Source: Liquidambar formosana
Lineage: Eukaryota; Streptophyta; Magnoliopsida; Saxifragales; Altingiaceae
Assembly: GCA_039720395.1 (NCBI GenBank)
Contig: CM077829.1
Coordinates: forward strand, 24,507,955-24,571,954
DNA length: 64,000 nt
Direction: 5' to 3'
Position 1 is the stretch's first letter; each line of letters begins with the position of its first letter. Of the stretch, positions 1-12,224 are shown one piece after another. Below the pieces are notes generated by a model, which saw only the letters and a program-made list of their open reading frames with translations, made no database searches and was not told the DNA's origin. The position numbers and the translations under genes were made by a program.

Positions 1-849
1 TATTCATTGATACATCTTAGTGAGTATATTTCAATATTAATTTTATGAAAACGGACTTGTAGAGTAAAATTGATCAAAATTTTAAAGTTTAATAAAAAAC
101 GATAAATTGATGAATCATCACTGCACTATATATCCGCTTTTATGCTTTGAACGTGTGTTGGAGGGTATTTATTTATTTAATTTTATTTTTTTTCCAGAAG
201 GATATCAAGGGAGCTTTAACATTCAAATCTTTTTGCTTGGACCTAATGAGGTGGAGATCTAATATAAGAGACCTCTGACCAAATCTCTCAATTTTATTTA
301 AGTAGAATACAAATTAAAATGGGCAAAATGAAGGGTTTATATGTATCTTCACATCCATCCAACCACAAGAAAAGTAGACTTTATATAACAGTATAGATAT
401 ACATCAACCACTTAACGTAGTGAGTAAGATCAATATGTTGGTTGTGTTGATGCAGCGGATGACCTGGCATGTCAAGATACCTATGTGGGACCCTCCAAAG
501 GTTCTATCTACATAATTATTATTTTTTTTAAATTTTATGTACGTGATTTAATCACATGCGTCGATTAAAGTCTAATGTTTTCTATTTCAATAATATTTGC
601 CAGAATTTTCTATCAAAATTTTAGTTTGATTTGTGTATGAAAAATGATTTTAATATAATTTTTATTGAATCTATGTCAATAAAATGAATTTAATTAGAGC
701 GATAATGGAACTACTCAGTCATGTGTTTTATTCACCCATATGGTAACCCATGCATTAATAGGGCAAGAGACCAAAACCTATGCATGATCCACACCTTAGT
801 AATGCAAGATATGGATAAATAAAATGAATGAAATAGAGAAATTATATTG
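1..849. other. AT-rich intergenic DNA
   Basis: I see no credible coding sequence, RNA gene or terminal repeat here. The stretch is AT-rich with short homopolymer runs. The only open frame (732-920, minus) resembles nothing I know and overlaps the decayed Copia remnant that follows. Confidence 0.5.
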
Positions 850-1262
850 GTGGGTTGTTTCTTGGATAAGTAAGAAACAAGTTGTGTTGCGGAAATGCCA
901 TGGAAACGAGCATGCAGCATAATAGAAAGTAATGTAGTATGTTTTAAGCGCTTTTATTTAAATGAAATTAGGTATACCTAGAAAAACAGTCAATGTGTTT
1001 GTGACAAAAAGTCCACTATCTTATTGACAAAAATAAAGGAAATAACTCAAAGGGCAAACGTATTGTTGAAAGATAACACTATAAATAAGATATAATGGGA
1101 GAGGGAAGAAATTAAAGTCGACTATATACCCTCGAAAAGGATAGTCGTTGATCTTCAGACTAAGGAATCATCTCTAGGAAAGCCTAGAGAGTATGTGGCT
1201 ACAATGCAATTTGGAATCAGCTATGTGTTGCAACAACACATGTAGAGCATCATTGGATGGAT
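850..1262 (+). pseudogene. Decayed Ty1/copia RNase H remnant (plus strand)
   Basis: Translating the plus strand piecewise gives a run of Copia RNase H landmarks: SWISKKQ near 865, a VWFKR-like patch near 940, CDKKST near 1000, and REEIKVDYIPSKR followed by a degenerate DLQTK near 1110-1160. These match in order the family's usual 'W.S.KQ', 'CD...A' and 'DY(I/V)..(K/E)..ADPLTK' blocks. Stops and frameshifts break every frame, so this is an old fossil. It lies just outside the left LTR of Copia A and on the opposite strand, so it is the older element into which Copia A inserted. The motif order is seen directly; the family call rests on known Copia RNase H structure. Confidence 0.6.
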
Positions 1263-1367
1263 CTCGGGGACGCCTGAGAAGAACAGATTGATGCGACTCT
1301 ATCTGATTGTGGGGATAAATATTGGTCGGAAAAAAGATAGAGGACACTAGCGAGGTAACGAGACTAT

Positions 1368-1790
1368 TGAAGCAAAAACTGGAATAACGTTGGAGGAAGA
1401 GAGAGATAATTAGTGGTTGGGTTGCAATGGGTTTTTTATCCACAAGGGATTTTAAGTGTGGTTAAGCTTCTACTTCCATTTTTAGAGTGAGTTCAAATGG
1501 GATTTATAAACTCCCAAACTTCTAATGTTCATGTTAGTTCCTAAAGTTTAGGAATTTAACGTTAGTGCTCTCTCCCTTATCCACCTCATTGCCCCATTCA
1601 CAACCATATCTCTGGGAAAGTGGACTGCATATTTGACTACATCAAACCCCACAAAGCCAACATGGTTGAAAACATGTAGCCATTATTTCAAAATAAATAT
1701 AAATATTTAATATAATAAATTTACTTCCTTACAAGGTTTCAATAAAAAATTTACCACTGCATGAGAGCTATTTGGCCACTCAATATAATA
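1368..1790 (-). repeat. Copia A 3' LTR
   Basis: This 423-bp copy begins TGAAGCAAAAACTGG and ends AATATAATA; the canonical terminal CA has become TA. Its partner at 35077-35501 keeps AATATAACA. Differences between the two are scattered transitions plus a few small indels. Confidence 0.9.
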
Positions 1791-1804
1791 TCTCCCACTT
1801 GGCC
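1791..1804 (-). other. Copia A polypurine tract
   Basis: On the minus strand the bases just inside the 3' LTR read AAGTGGGAGA, the usual plus-strand priming tract of Copia elements. Position and composition are seen directly; function follows from the family. Confidence 0.7.
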
Positions 1805-1822
1805 AATTAGATCGAGAGTACA

Positions 1823-2427
1823 TCAAAATATAATTCCATTGAGGATTTTTGTCACTCCATTTAACATTTCTCCAATAACACTCATGGAGTCGACATGTCC
1901 TTTGAAACTTTCAAAAGCAATTGCCTTTGTTAACGGATCCGCTATCATCTCCTTTGATGAGACATAATCTATAAGAATTTCATTCTTCTGCACCATATCA
2001 AAAATATAACAATATTGAAAATCAATATGTTTACCTCTTGTACCAAGCTCACCGTTTTTGATGGTACATATAGCAGGTTGGTTATCACACATCATTTTTA
2101 TTGGCTCAACCAGCATTTCTTTCAAATTTAAACTTTTAAGAAAACCTTTTATCCAAACGGCCTCTGATGATGCCATACTACATGCAATGTATTCAGCTTC
2201 CATTGTACTTTTGGCTACACAGGTTTGTTTTTTACTACACTAGGAAATAGCTCCTCTTCCCAAAAGAAAAATATACCCTAATGTGCATTTTCCATCATCT
2301 GTGTCCCCAGAAAAATCTGCATCAGAATATCCAATGACTTTTAAATCCTTACCATTGGAATTATAAGTTAATTTATAACCTTTGGTTCTTTTAATATATC
2401 TCAAAATTCTTTTAACAACTGACCAAT
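1823..2427 (-). pseudogene. Copia A RNase H segment
   Basis: The minus strand encodes the C-terminal part of a Copia pol. It contains the DADFSGD block near 2300, STMEAEYIA near 2190, MMCDNQPA near 2085, and DYVSSKEMIADPLTKA near 1935, all RNase H landmarks. A frame change and an in-frame stop separate the DADF half from the MEAEYIA half (the latter is open over 1823-2203). The reading continues on the far side of RLG1 at 11332, where the RT ends, so this is one gene cut by the RLG1 insertion. Confidence 0.88.
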
Positions 2428-2432
2428 AGATC

Positions 2433-3666
2433 TGTCACGACCCGAAAATAGGCTATGACGTGTCAATAGAAGGAAGAATAAATAAAATGATGTTCAAGGA
2501 TGGTTTATAATAAAAATTATAGCTTTATAAAATATTTTTAGAAAATCTGGCATGGTCCTATCTGAAAATAGGACATACCAAGTTCTTGACAGTTTAAACC
2601 TGTTCAATTTAAAATCAAAATTATTCAACCATCCACAACAGGTAATTAAATTAAGCTAGCATACTAGTTTCCACAGAGTTCTATTGTCAAATACAAGCAG
2701 TGTATAATACGATAAGTCTGTAATAAATATTATACAAGCCATAAAATTGTAAAATGCATCTGCACAACATCCATAATGCAATGCCTATGCTAAGTCCGAT
2801 GCGATGCCTCCTCATAAGAGTCATCCTTACTTTGCTCAAAGTCTGCAAAAGGTTTTGAAAATAGGCGTGAGTATAAACTCAGTAGAATACATTTTTCAAA
2901 GTTGTATATCAAGGTTTTAAAACCATTATATACAAATAATTAAAATGAGATAACAAAGGGTTGCATATCACAAATCTTAAAATTGGTACAAGAGAACATG
3001 GAAATCAATCATAACATAACTTCGCCATATCTGGCAATCTATAACATCATCCGCCATATCTGGCAATCTATATCATCAGTCTTTTAAACTGAATAATTCT
3101 CCCCAGGTTATACGGGGCCCTCGCGCGTGGAAATAAGAGGAAACACAGCAAGACATCCCTATTTGGGACCGCAGTAACTTCAAGAGGAAACACAGCAAGA
3201 CATCCCTACATGGGACCGCAGTAACCTCAATTTGGGCACATAGCCCAGGACTATAGGATAGGAAGACATGGCAAGACGTCCCTTTCCTTCGGGACCGCAG
3301 TAATCCTGTCTCCAGTAGCCCTCACACCACATCCATTTACATGTTAATCTCCCAAATCATGTGAGGGTATGTAAAATAACACAAATATAGCTAAATAAGG
3401 TATAAAACAAAACCTTAACTTCCCAAATATATGAATTTTTTTGAAATTCAACCCCAATCCTATGTAAACATACAAAAACCCATGATAATGTACCCAATCA
3501 TGCATACAATGGTTTACAACTATGAAAAATGCACCTACCTCACAAATGGTAGCTAGAAACGTGAATCTAAGGGTGAATACGTGTAGATCAGGGTGGAAAT
3601 CACAAGATCCATGCGTTGTGGGGTCGGACCCGAGCTCCTGTGGTCACGCTCCTCACCGTCAAGCTC

Positions 3667-3697
<31 letters not shown>

Positions 3698-4369
3698 CTT
3701 TCTTTCCTTTATTTGCCGAAAATGGGTAAGAAACCCATTAGGAATGGGATTAATAAGGGAAAGTGGGGGTAAAATCGTCAAACAAGCCTTTTTAAAAACT
3801 GTCTGCCGACACTTTCAAACGTCTGAAAATGAGTTTCAGACGTCTGAAAGTGAGCTTCAGACGTAACCTCAAAATCATCCTTCTCTGGAATTTTCAGACG
3901 TCTGAAACATTCAGACAACTGAAACTGTCCATCAGTCAGGCACTTCCCCCATCAGCACAGACCTCAGACTTCTTTTCATTAAAAACATTTAAGTAATCTT
4001 CTCCATTCTTTTATTCTCCCTTTTACTTTAAGTTATTTAATGAAAATAAGCACATAACCCCCCATTTGAATCCAAATAAAATATAAAAAAAATTCAAATT
4101 CCAAGTATATCAAAATCTCATTTCCAAGTTTTAGTACAAAATCTGTCGCCCAACAGATTTTCCTAAAACAAACATGTGAGGAACCCAATCCAAACATGTT
4201 AATAAAATCCCATAAAATCACAGAAGTCTTATAATATTATAAACTTCTATTACCGCAAAAAATTATCTTTAAAAACAAAGATTTACAAAAATTCACTTTT
4301 CCCCACACTTAGCCAAATTTTCAACAGCTTAAACCCTTAATACCTTACTTTCAAATTACAGGTGTTACA
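2433..4369 (-). repeat. RLG1 3' LTR
   Basis: This 1,937-bp LTR pairs with 9369-11326. It contains two short tandem blocks near 3030-3080 (CGCCATATCTGGCAATCTAT twice), two near-identical roughly 60-bp blocks at about 3135-3230 (GGAAACACAGCAAGACATCCC), a (CT)n run at about 3671-3697, and a cluster of TTTCAGACGTCTGAAA palindromes at about 3810-3920. One palindrome unit present in the 5' LTR is missing here. Identity to the partner is roughly 98% by eye, excluding the CT run. Confidence 0.93.
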
Positions 4370-4383
4370 ATCCCCCCAACTTA
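4370..4383 (-). other. RLG1 polypurine tract
   Basis: The minus strand reads AAGTTGGGGGGAT directly against the 3' LTR, a typical Ty3/gypsy plus-strand primer. It lies between the pol stop codon (4422-4424) and the LTR. Confidence 0.85.
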
Positions 4384-4421
4384 ATAGGAAATTCGTCCCC
4401 GAATTTCGAATACTCACCTGA

Positions 4422-6071
4422 TTACTGAAACAAATATGGGTACTTCTCTTGTATAGCTGACTCTAGTTCCCAAGTAGCCTCCTCCACTCCATGGTGGTTC
4501 CACAATACCTTAACTTGTGGAATGACCTTGTTGCGCAATACTCGGTCTTGGCGGTCTAAGATTTGTACTGGCTTCTCCTCATAAGACATGTCTTTGTGAA
4601 TCTGAACATCCTACCAGTCAATGATGGGTGTGTGATTTGTAATGCATTTTCGCAACATTGAAACATGGAAAACTGGGTGCATAGCCGCAAATTGTGGAGG
4701 TAATGCTACCCGATAAGCAACCTCTCCTATAGGCTCAATTATCTAAAATGAGCCTATATACCTGGGGGCCAACTTTCTTTTCTTGCCAAAACGAATTGTT
4801 CCTCTTCTTGGAGAAACCTTCAACAACACCCAATCACCAGCATTAAAAGTTAACTCACGTCTGCGTCTGTCAGCATACAACTTTTGACGATCCTGGGCCG
4901 TATGAAGACGCTCACGAATAACCTTAATCTTCTCTGTGGTTTCTCTCACCAGATCTGGGCCCAATAACTTAGCATCACCTACTTCTGTCCAACATAGTGG
5001 CGATCTACATGGACGTCCATAAAGAGCTTCAAAAGGAGCCATCCCAATGCTAGATTGATAACTGTTGTTGTAAGAAAACTCTGCTAAAGTCAGATGATCA
5101 ATCCAACTACCCCCAAATTCTAGGGCACAAGCCCTTAGCATATCCTCTAGGATTTGAATGGTCCTTTCAGACTGACCATCAGTTTCTGGATGAAAAGCTG
5201 AACTCATTTGTACTCGAGTTCCCAATGCCTCTTGTAAAGTATTCCAAAATCGTGAAGCAAATCTTGGATCTCTATCTGATACAATGCGCACTGGTGCCCC
5301 ATGCAATCGAACAATCTCATTGATATACAACTTAGCCAGTTTCTCCATGGAGTAATTGGTGCGGACAGGTATAAAATGGGCAGATTTGGTTAATCTGTCT
5401 ACTATAACCCAGACGGCATCATGCTTCTGGGGAGTACGAGGTAGTCCCACCACAAAATCCATAGTAATGTCCTCCCATTTCCATTGTGGAATGGGTAAAG
5501 GTTGGAGTAATCCTGGTGGCTTCTTATGTTCAGCTTTCACTACTTGACAATTCAAACATTGTGCTACGTATCGAGCAACATCTTTCTTCATTCCTCTCCA
5601 CCAATATTGTCTCAAGTCTTTGTACATCTTGTTATTACCAGGATGAATAGAAAACTGGGATTGATGTGCCACATCAAGAATTTCTTCTTTTAAAGATCTG
5701 TCATTAGGAACAACTAATCTTCCATTGAACCTTAAGCCAAGATCATTTCCAACTGACCATTTGTCCACATCCGCACCATTATTTAGGCGAATTCGAACAT
5801 TCACCAATGCAGGGTCCTTCCACTGACCATCTAGGACCTTCTGTAAGATAACTGGTCTAGCCACTGCATTATAGATACAAGCCTTCTGCTTCTTACCTCC
5901 AATACAAAGATTGTATTCACGCAGGTCTGCCAATATCTTTGATTTGGCCACAATAAGATTATAAACCACACCTTGAGATTTCCTACTCAAGGCATCTGCC
6001 ACTACATTGGCTCTACCCGGATGGTATTGTATTTCAAAGTCATAATCCTCGAGGTACTCTAACCACCGAGT
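4422..6071 (-). pseudogene. RLG1 integrase with chromodomain-like C-terminus
   Basis: This is the last part of the single gag-pol frame. In order: the end of RNase H and linker (VADALSRKS near 6000), an HHCC zinc finger (HQSQFSIHPG...CLNCQ), the core with the catalytic acidic residues (TMDF, SDRDPRF, then E in DGQSERT), a module ending RYIGSF, and a tail with VKVLWNHHGVEEATWE that looks like the chromodomain of plant chromoviruses. Two premature TAG codons lie in frame at 4743-4745 and 4611-4613. The natural end is TAA at 4422-4424. The protein would insert the element cDNA, and the tail would guide it to modified histones. Confidence 0.9.
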
Positions 6072-6074
6072 TTA

Positions 6075-6935
6075 GCGCAAATTGAGATCCTTTTGAGTAA
6101 AGATATACTTCAAGCTTTTATGATCAGTATACACTTCAAATCTCTCCCCATATAGGTAACATCTCCAAATCTTTAAAGCAAACACCACAGCTGCCAATTC
6201 CAAATCATGGGTAGGGTAGTTCTTCTCATGGGGTTTCAATTGTCGAGAACCATAGGCTACAACTTTGCCATGCTGCATCAAAACACATCCTAACCCTTTC
6301 AAGGAAGCATCAGAATACACTGTATATGGTTCTCCACTCTGAGGTATAATCAATACCGGTGCGGTGGTTAAACACGCTTTAAGGGTATTAAATGCCTGAT
6401 CACACTCTTCATCCCATACAAAGTGAACTCCCTTTCGTGTTAACCTTGTCAAAGGTGCAGCAATACTGGAGAATCCCTGTACAAATCTCCTATAGTATCC
6501 TGCTAGACCGAGGAAACTACGAATCTCGGTGACACTTCTAGGTCGTTCCCAATTTAAGATCGCCTCCACCTTCTCAAGATCCACAGAAATCCCTGCTTCA
6601 GATACTACATGACCGAGGAATCTCACCTCGCGCATCCAAAACTTGCATTTCTCTTTCTTAGCATACAACCTATGCTCTCTCAGCAATTGCAAGGCTATAC
6701 GCAAATGTGTCTCGTGTTCCTCTGGGGTTCGCGAGTAAATCAGAATGTCATCTATGAACACCACTATAAACTGATCAAGATAGGGGTGAAAAATCCTATT
6801 CATCAGATCCATGAATGCCACGGGTGCATTAGTTAAACCAAAAGGCATCACGGTAAACTCGTAGTGTCCATAGCGAGTATTAAACGCCGTTTTCTTGACA
6901 TCATCATCCTTGATCAATAGCTGATGATAACCGGA
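6075..6935 (-). pseudogene. RLG1 reverse transcriptase C-terminal half and RNase H
   Basis: The frame carries [12 protein letters not shown], the active-site block [10 protein letters not shown], the thumb motif [11 protein letters not shown], and RNase H landmarks [20 protein letters not shown] and YTDHKSL. It is bounded by in-frame stops: TGA at 6936-6938, just after FSKIDF and where RT usually has an arginine, and TAA at 6072-6074. CGA-to-TGA and CAA-to-TAA changes would explain both. Otherwise the frame is intact, with no frameshift across the 4.7-kb gag-pol. Confidence 0.92.
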
Positions 6936-6938
6936 TCA

Positions 6939-8294
6939 AAAATCGATCTTGGAGAAAACACAAGACCCTCTAAGTTGGTCAAATAAATCATCTATACGAG
7001 GTAGAGGGTACTTGTTCTTGATAGTTACCCGATTCAGCTGTCGATAATCTATACATAGCCTCAGAGTACCATCCTTCTTCTTCACGAATAAAACAGGTGC
7101 TCCCCACGGGGAAACACTAGGTCGAATGAATCCTTTACTCTTAAGCTCATTCAATTGGGTCTTCAACTCTCTCAATTCCGCTGGTGCCATCCGATAGGGA
7201 GTAATAGAAATAGGAGATGTGCCAAGATACACCTCAATAGCAAACTCAATCTCCTTCCTTGGAGGTAACCCCAGTAGGTCATCTGGAAAGACATCTGGAA
7301 ACTCTTGCACTACTGGAATGAAAGTCGAATGCACCTTATTCTGTCCGTCACCACGAATGCTTGCTAGAAAACTTACATATCCTGCAGACTTGATGCGGGG
7401 AATAGGTAAGTCTAGCACAGCATCTGGTAAGGGAATATATTTATCCCCATAGAAAAAAAACGAGATTCCTTCAGGAGAACAGAATGACACCTTTTTGGAG
7501 TAACAATCCATCACTACTTGATTAGATGACATCCAACCCATACCCAGGATTACATCATATCCTGTCATTTCTAGGACAATCAAGTCTACTGACAACTCTT
7601 GTCCCGAAATTACTAAGCAACAAGATCTACAAATGTTTGCCGTGCTACATGAGTTCTCAAAAGGTGTATCTACTTCTAGTACATACCCCAGAGGTTCTGT
7701 CTTTAATCCCAAGGCTCTTGCAAAAGATTCAGAAATAAATGAATGAGTAGAACCGGGATCAAATAATATCTTGGCACAAGAATTATGCACCAGAAATATA
7801 CCTTCCACTACAGCATTCGATGCTCCTTCTACGGGTCGGGTCATAGCATAGGCTCTTCCACGACTACGCTCCCCTTGATTTCTGCCTCCACTCTGGCGAA
7901 ACTGACCTCGCTGCCCATATCCCTGTCCAGACTGTTGCCCATACCCCTGTGGTTGTTGAGTGGGTTGGTCATATTGTTGTTGACCAAAGAATTGTGGCGC
8001 TTGATATTGTTGGCGCTGGGAATAGGGGTAGGATGATTGAACTCCTTGTCCAGTTTGGTATTGTGGGTAGTGGTAAGAAGATTGAGAAGAACCACTAGTG
8101 TACTGTGGAGATTCAGGTGGTTGGGCTTGCGCTCCGATCAGAAGGGGGCAATTTGGGTGAATATGGCCTTTCTGTTTACACAAATAGCAAACCTTGGGGT
8201 TCCCACTACTCCCACTGCTACTCCCACTACTTTGACTGCCAGGTTGTTTGAATTGCTGGCCTCTAGGACGGAGATAGTTCGAACTACCACCTCC
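6939..8294 (-). pseudogene. RLG1 zinc knuckle, protease and RT N-terminal half
   Basis: Reading from the high end, a serine/glycine-rich linker leads to a CX2CX4HX4C knuckle ([14 protein letters not shown]), then a long Q/Y/G/S-rich stretch, then the aspartic protease site [11 protein letters not shown] followed by VILGMGW. RT begins with [15 protein letters not shown] and FSKIDF. The protease has DPG where retroviral-type proteases have D-S/T-G; I recall DPG in other plant gypsy elements, so it may be a lineage trait. The frame continues from gag through a TAG at 8295-8297 and ends at TGA 6936-6938. Confidence 0.88.
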
Positions 8295-9146
8295 CTATGG
8301 CTTCTTGCTAGTTCCACTAAAACTCCCTTTCTGAGATTTCGGGTTATTCTTCTTCTGTTCCCTAGCCTCATCCTTAGCCTTCCAGTGTTCCTCAGCCTGC
8401 CTCCCTTTCAAAAGGGCTTTATCCAAAATCAAAGAGAAATTATTGATTTGGTGAGGAACCACCATTCTACTATTGTAGGGATTTAATCCCATCTCAAACT
8501 TCCGACAAAGTGCTGGTTGATCCGCCATAAGGGATGGTACGAAAATGCACAATTCTTGGAACTTGTTGACATATTCATCGATGGTCAAGTTCCTTTGCTC
8601 CAACTTCATAAACTCCTTCATCTGTTTATTTATATATGATTGTGGGTAGAATTCGTTATTAAACAAATTCTCGAAATTTTCCCATAACATATATTCATTT
8701 TCCCCAGGGGGCTTCACTCTTTCCCACCAATTATCTGCCATGCCCTTCAGCAAGTATACAGCAAACTCCACCTTGTACTGTTCAAGAGTAGCCACAATGG
8801 TTAAAGCCTTCTTGACTTGCTTCAACCACATTTCAGCAATTACTGGATTCCTCTCACCTTCATAAGTTGGGGGTTTCATATGCATAAAGGCTTTATATGC
8901 ATTAGCCTTTGTCATATAATCTCCTACAAGCAGGAGTGGTGCCTGGGGTTGTGGTACTTGGTTCTGAGCCATCGTAGCTTGAAGTCCCTGTAATGCAGCT
9001 ACCAACTGATTCAATATATCAGGTTGTTCCGGTTGTGGTACATTCTTATGTATAGGTGGTGCCCCAATTGGAATTTCATCTTCTGGTTCAGGGTGTGAAG
9101 CGGCTACAGCCCTACCCCGACCTTTTCCTCGACGTCCACGTTGCAT
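8295..9146 (-). pseudogene. RLG1 gag (capsid) region
   Basis: I start it at the ATG at 9144-9146 (MQRGRRGKGRGRAV), because the 12 codons upstream come from a TA-repeat leader. The basic N-terminus is followed by a retrotransposon-gag domain with W-rich spacing (AEMWLKQVKKAL, MADNWWERVK, LWENFENLFNNEFYP, MKLEQRNLTIDEYV). An in-frame TAG at 8295-8297 separates it from the zinc knuckle. The protein would form the particle that packages element RNA. Confidence 0.9.
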
Positions 9147-9349
9147 TCTAAAATTATATATATATATATAGGTTATATTCAACCAAAATATTTTTCACAA
9201 CTCAATCATAAAAAGTTCACTAATTGGGAATTTCTAATGCAATGCTAATAATGCGTACGTATGTTCCCTTCCCATGAATAACCCAATGCATAACCATGCA
9301 TGCACACACATAATATGACATAATAGCACCCATATGGATCTAATAGCCA

Positions 9350-9361
9350 GCTCTGATACCA
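9350..9361 (-). other. RLG1 primer-binding site
   Basis: The minus strand reads TGGTATCAGAGC, a full 12-base match to the 3' end of initiator methionine tRNA. Seven bases (9362-9368) separate it from the 5' LTR. Confidence 0.92.
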
Positions 9362-9368
9362 AAAAGAC

Positions 9369-10601
9369 TGTCACGACCCGAAAATAGGCTATGACGTGTC
9401 AATAGAAGGAAGAATAAATAAAATGATGTTCAAGGATGGTTTATAATAAATATTATAGCTTTATAAAATATTTTTAGAAAATCTGGCATGGTCTTGTCTG
9501 AAAATAGGACATACCAAGTTCTCGACAGTTTAAACCTGTTCAATTTAAAATCAAAATTATTCAACCATCCACAACAGGTAATTAAATTAAGCTGGCATAC
9601 TAGTTTCCACAGAGTTCTATTGTCAAATACAAGCAGTGTATAATACGATAAGTCTGTAATAAATATTATACAAGCCATAAAATTGTAAAATGCATCTGCA
9701 CAACATCCATAATGCAATGCCTATGCTAAGTCCGATGTGATGCCTCCTCATAAGAGTCATCCTTACTTTGCTCAAAGTCTGCAAAAGGTTTTGAAAATAG
9801 GCGTGAGTATAAACTCAGTAGAATACATTTTTCAAAGTTGTATATCAAGGTTTTAAAACCATTATATACAAATAATTAAAATGAGATAACAAAGGGTTGC
9901 ATATCACAAATCTTAAAATTGGTACAAGAGAACATGGAAATCAATCATAACATAACTTCGCCATATCTGGCAATCCATAACATCATCCGCCATATCTGGC
10001 AATCTATATCATCAGTCTTTTAAACTGAATAATCCTCCCCAGGTTATGCAGGGCCCTCGCGCACGGAAATAAGAAGAAACACAGCAAGACATCCCTATTT
10101 GGGACCGCAGTAACCTCAAGAGGAAACACAGCAAGACATCCCTACATGGGACCGCAGTAACCTCAATTTGGGCACATAGCCCAGGACTATAGGATAGGAA
10201 GACATGGCAAGACTTCCCTTTCCTTCGGGACCGCAGTAATCCTGTCTCCAGTAGCCCTCACACCACATCCATTTACATGTTAATCTCCCAAATCATGTGA
10301 GGGTATGTAAAATAACACAAATATAGCTAAATAAGGTATAAAACAAAACCCTAACTTCCCAAATATATGAATTTTTTTGAAATTCAACCCCAATCCTATG
10401 TAAACAACAAAAACCCATGATAATGTAACCAATCATGCATACAATGGTTTACAACTATGAAAAATGCACCTACCTCACAAATGGTAGCTAGAAACATTAA
10501 TCTAAGGGTGAATACGTGTAGATCAGGGTAGAAATCACAAGATCCATGCGTTGTGGGGTCGGACCCGAGCTCCTGTGGTCACGCTCCTCACCGTCAAGCT
10601 C

Positions 10602-10658
<57 letters not shown>

Positions 10659-11326
10659 TTTTTTCCTTTATTTGCCGAAAATGGGTAAGAAACCCATTAG
10701 GAATGGGTTTAATAAGGGAAAGTGGGGGTAAAATCGTCAAACAAGCCTTTTTAAAAACTGTCTGCCGACACTTTCAGACGTCTGAAAATGAGTTTCAGAC
10801 GTTTGAAAGTGAGCTTCAGACGTAACCTCAAAATCATCCTTCTCTGGAATTTTCAGACGTCTGAAAGTGAGTTTCAGACGTCTGAAACATTCAGACAGCT
10901 GAAACTGTCCATCAGTCAAGCACTTCCCCCATCATCACAGACCTCAAACTTCTTTTCATTAAAAACATTTAAGTAATCTTTTACTTTAAGTTATTTAATG
11001 AAAATAAGCAAATAACCCCCCATTTGAATCCAAATAAAATATCAAAAAAATCAAATTCCAAGTATATCAAAATCTCATTTCCAAGTTTTAGTACAAAATC
11101 TGTCGCCCGATAGATTTTCCTAAAACAAACATGTGAGGAACCCAATCCAAACATGCTAATAAAATGCCATAAAATCACAGAAGTTTTATAATATTATAAA
11201 CTTCTATTACCGCCAAAAATTATCTTTAAAAACAAAGATTTACGAAAATTCACTTTTCCCCACACTTAGCCAAATTTTCAGCAGCTTAAACCCTTAATAC
11301 CTTACTTTCAAATTATGGGTGTTACA
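9369..11326 (-). repeat. RLG1 5' LTR
   Basis: This 1,958-bp partner of 2433-4369 has a longer (CT)n run at about 10605-10656 and an additional TTTCAGACGTCTGAAA palindrome near 10852-10885. Most of the length difference from the 3' LTR comes from these two places and from a small deletion near 10980. Confidence 0.93.
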
Positions 11327-11331
11327 AGATC

Positions 11332-12224
11332 TCACCTGGATTGCTTTGAAATCTACTTACAAAGCTTATAGCAAAACTAAGGTCAGGCCTAGTGCACAAC
11401 ATGGCATACATAATGCTACCTACAGCTTGAGCATAAAATTTATGCCCCATTTTTCTTCTCTTCATCACTTGTTGGACACATCTTTTTAGATAATTTTGTT
11501 TGTTTGTGAATTGGAGTATCTATTGAATTTGAACTATCCATAAAAAATCTTTTCAAAATTTTGTTAAGGTATTGCTCTTGAGATAATTGAAGTGTTCTTG
11601 ATTTTCTATCTCTTATAATTTGGATTTACAACATAAAAGATGCTTCTCCTGGATCTTTCATTTCAAATTGGGATTCTAGAAAATTTTTAATTTCACATAT
11701 AGATGCAACATCATTGCCCGCAATCAAAATATCGTCAACAAATAAAGATAAAATCATAAAATTACTCCTACTATTCCAATGATATACACAATGATCATAA
11801 TCAATAGATCTAAAACCAAATTTATTAATTGTATTATGAAAAGTGTAATACCATTGTCTTGATGCTTGTTTAAGACCATATAATGATTTTTTAAGCTTAC
11901 AAACTTTATTTTCATGACCTTTAATTTTATAACCATCTGGTTGTTGCATAAAAATTTCTTCCTTTAGTTTTCCATTTAAAAATGCGGTTTTTATGTCCAA
12001 TTGATATAATTCCAGATCTAAAGCAGGAACAATAGACATTAAAATTCTAATGGAAGTAAATTTAGCAATAGGAGAATATGTTTCTTCATAGTATAAACCG
12101 GGTTTTGTGTGAATCCTTTTGCCACTAGTCTAGCCTTATATTTTTCAATATTACCATCACATTTGAATTTTCTTTTTAATATCCATTTACACCCAATTGC
12201 TTTTCTACTTTTAGGCAATTCCAC
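11332..12224 (-). pseudogene. Copia A reverse transcriptase
   Basis: The minus strand carries Copia RT blocks in order: [48 protein letters not shown] and the active-site block LFVDDILIAGND. A frame change near 12039-12120 splits the open stretches 12039-12224 and 11626-12039. Beyond 11626 the frame decays but still shows patches such as MYAMLCTRPDLSFA up to 11332, where RLG1 begins. RNase H resumes at 2427. Confidence 0.9.

Larger units (their letters stand above)
2433..11326 (-). mobile_element. RLG1: Ty3/gypsy chromovirus nested in Copia A
   Basis: The 8,894-bp element is flanked by AGATC at 2428-2432 and 11327-11331. Its long LTRs (1,937 and 1,958 bp) start TGTCACGACC and end GTGTTACA. 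Minus-strand order is 5' LTR, primer site (9350-9361), gag, zinc knuckle, protease, RT, RNase H, integrase, GPF-like module, chromodomain-like tail, purine tract, 3' LTR. Long LTRs and the chromodomain-like end suggest the Tekay/Del group; that placement is inference. The coding region is one continuous frame interrupted only by stop codons, so the element decayed recently. Confidence 0.95.
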
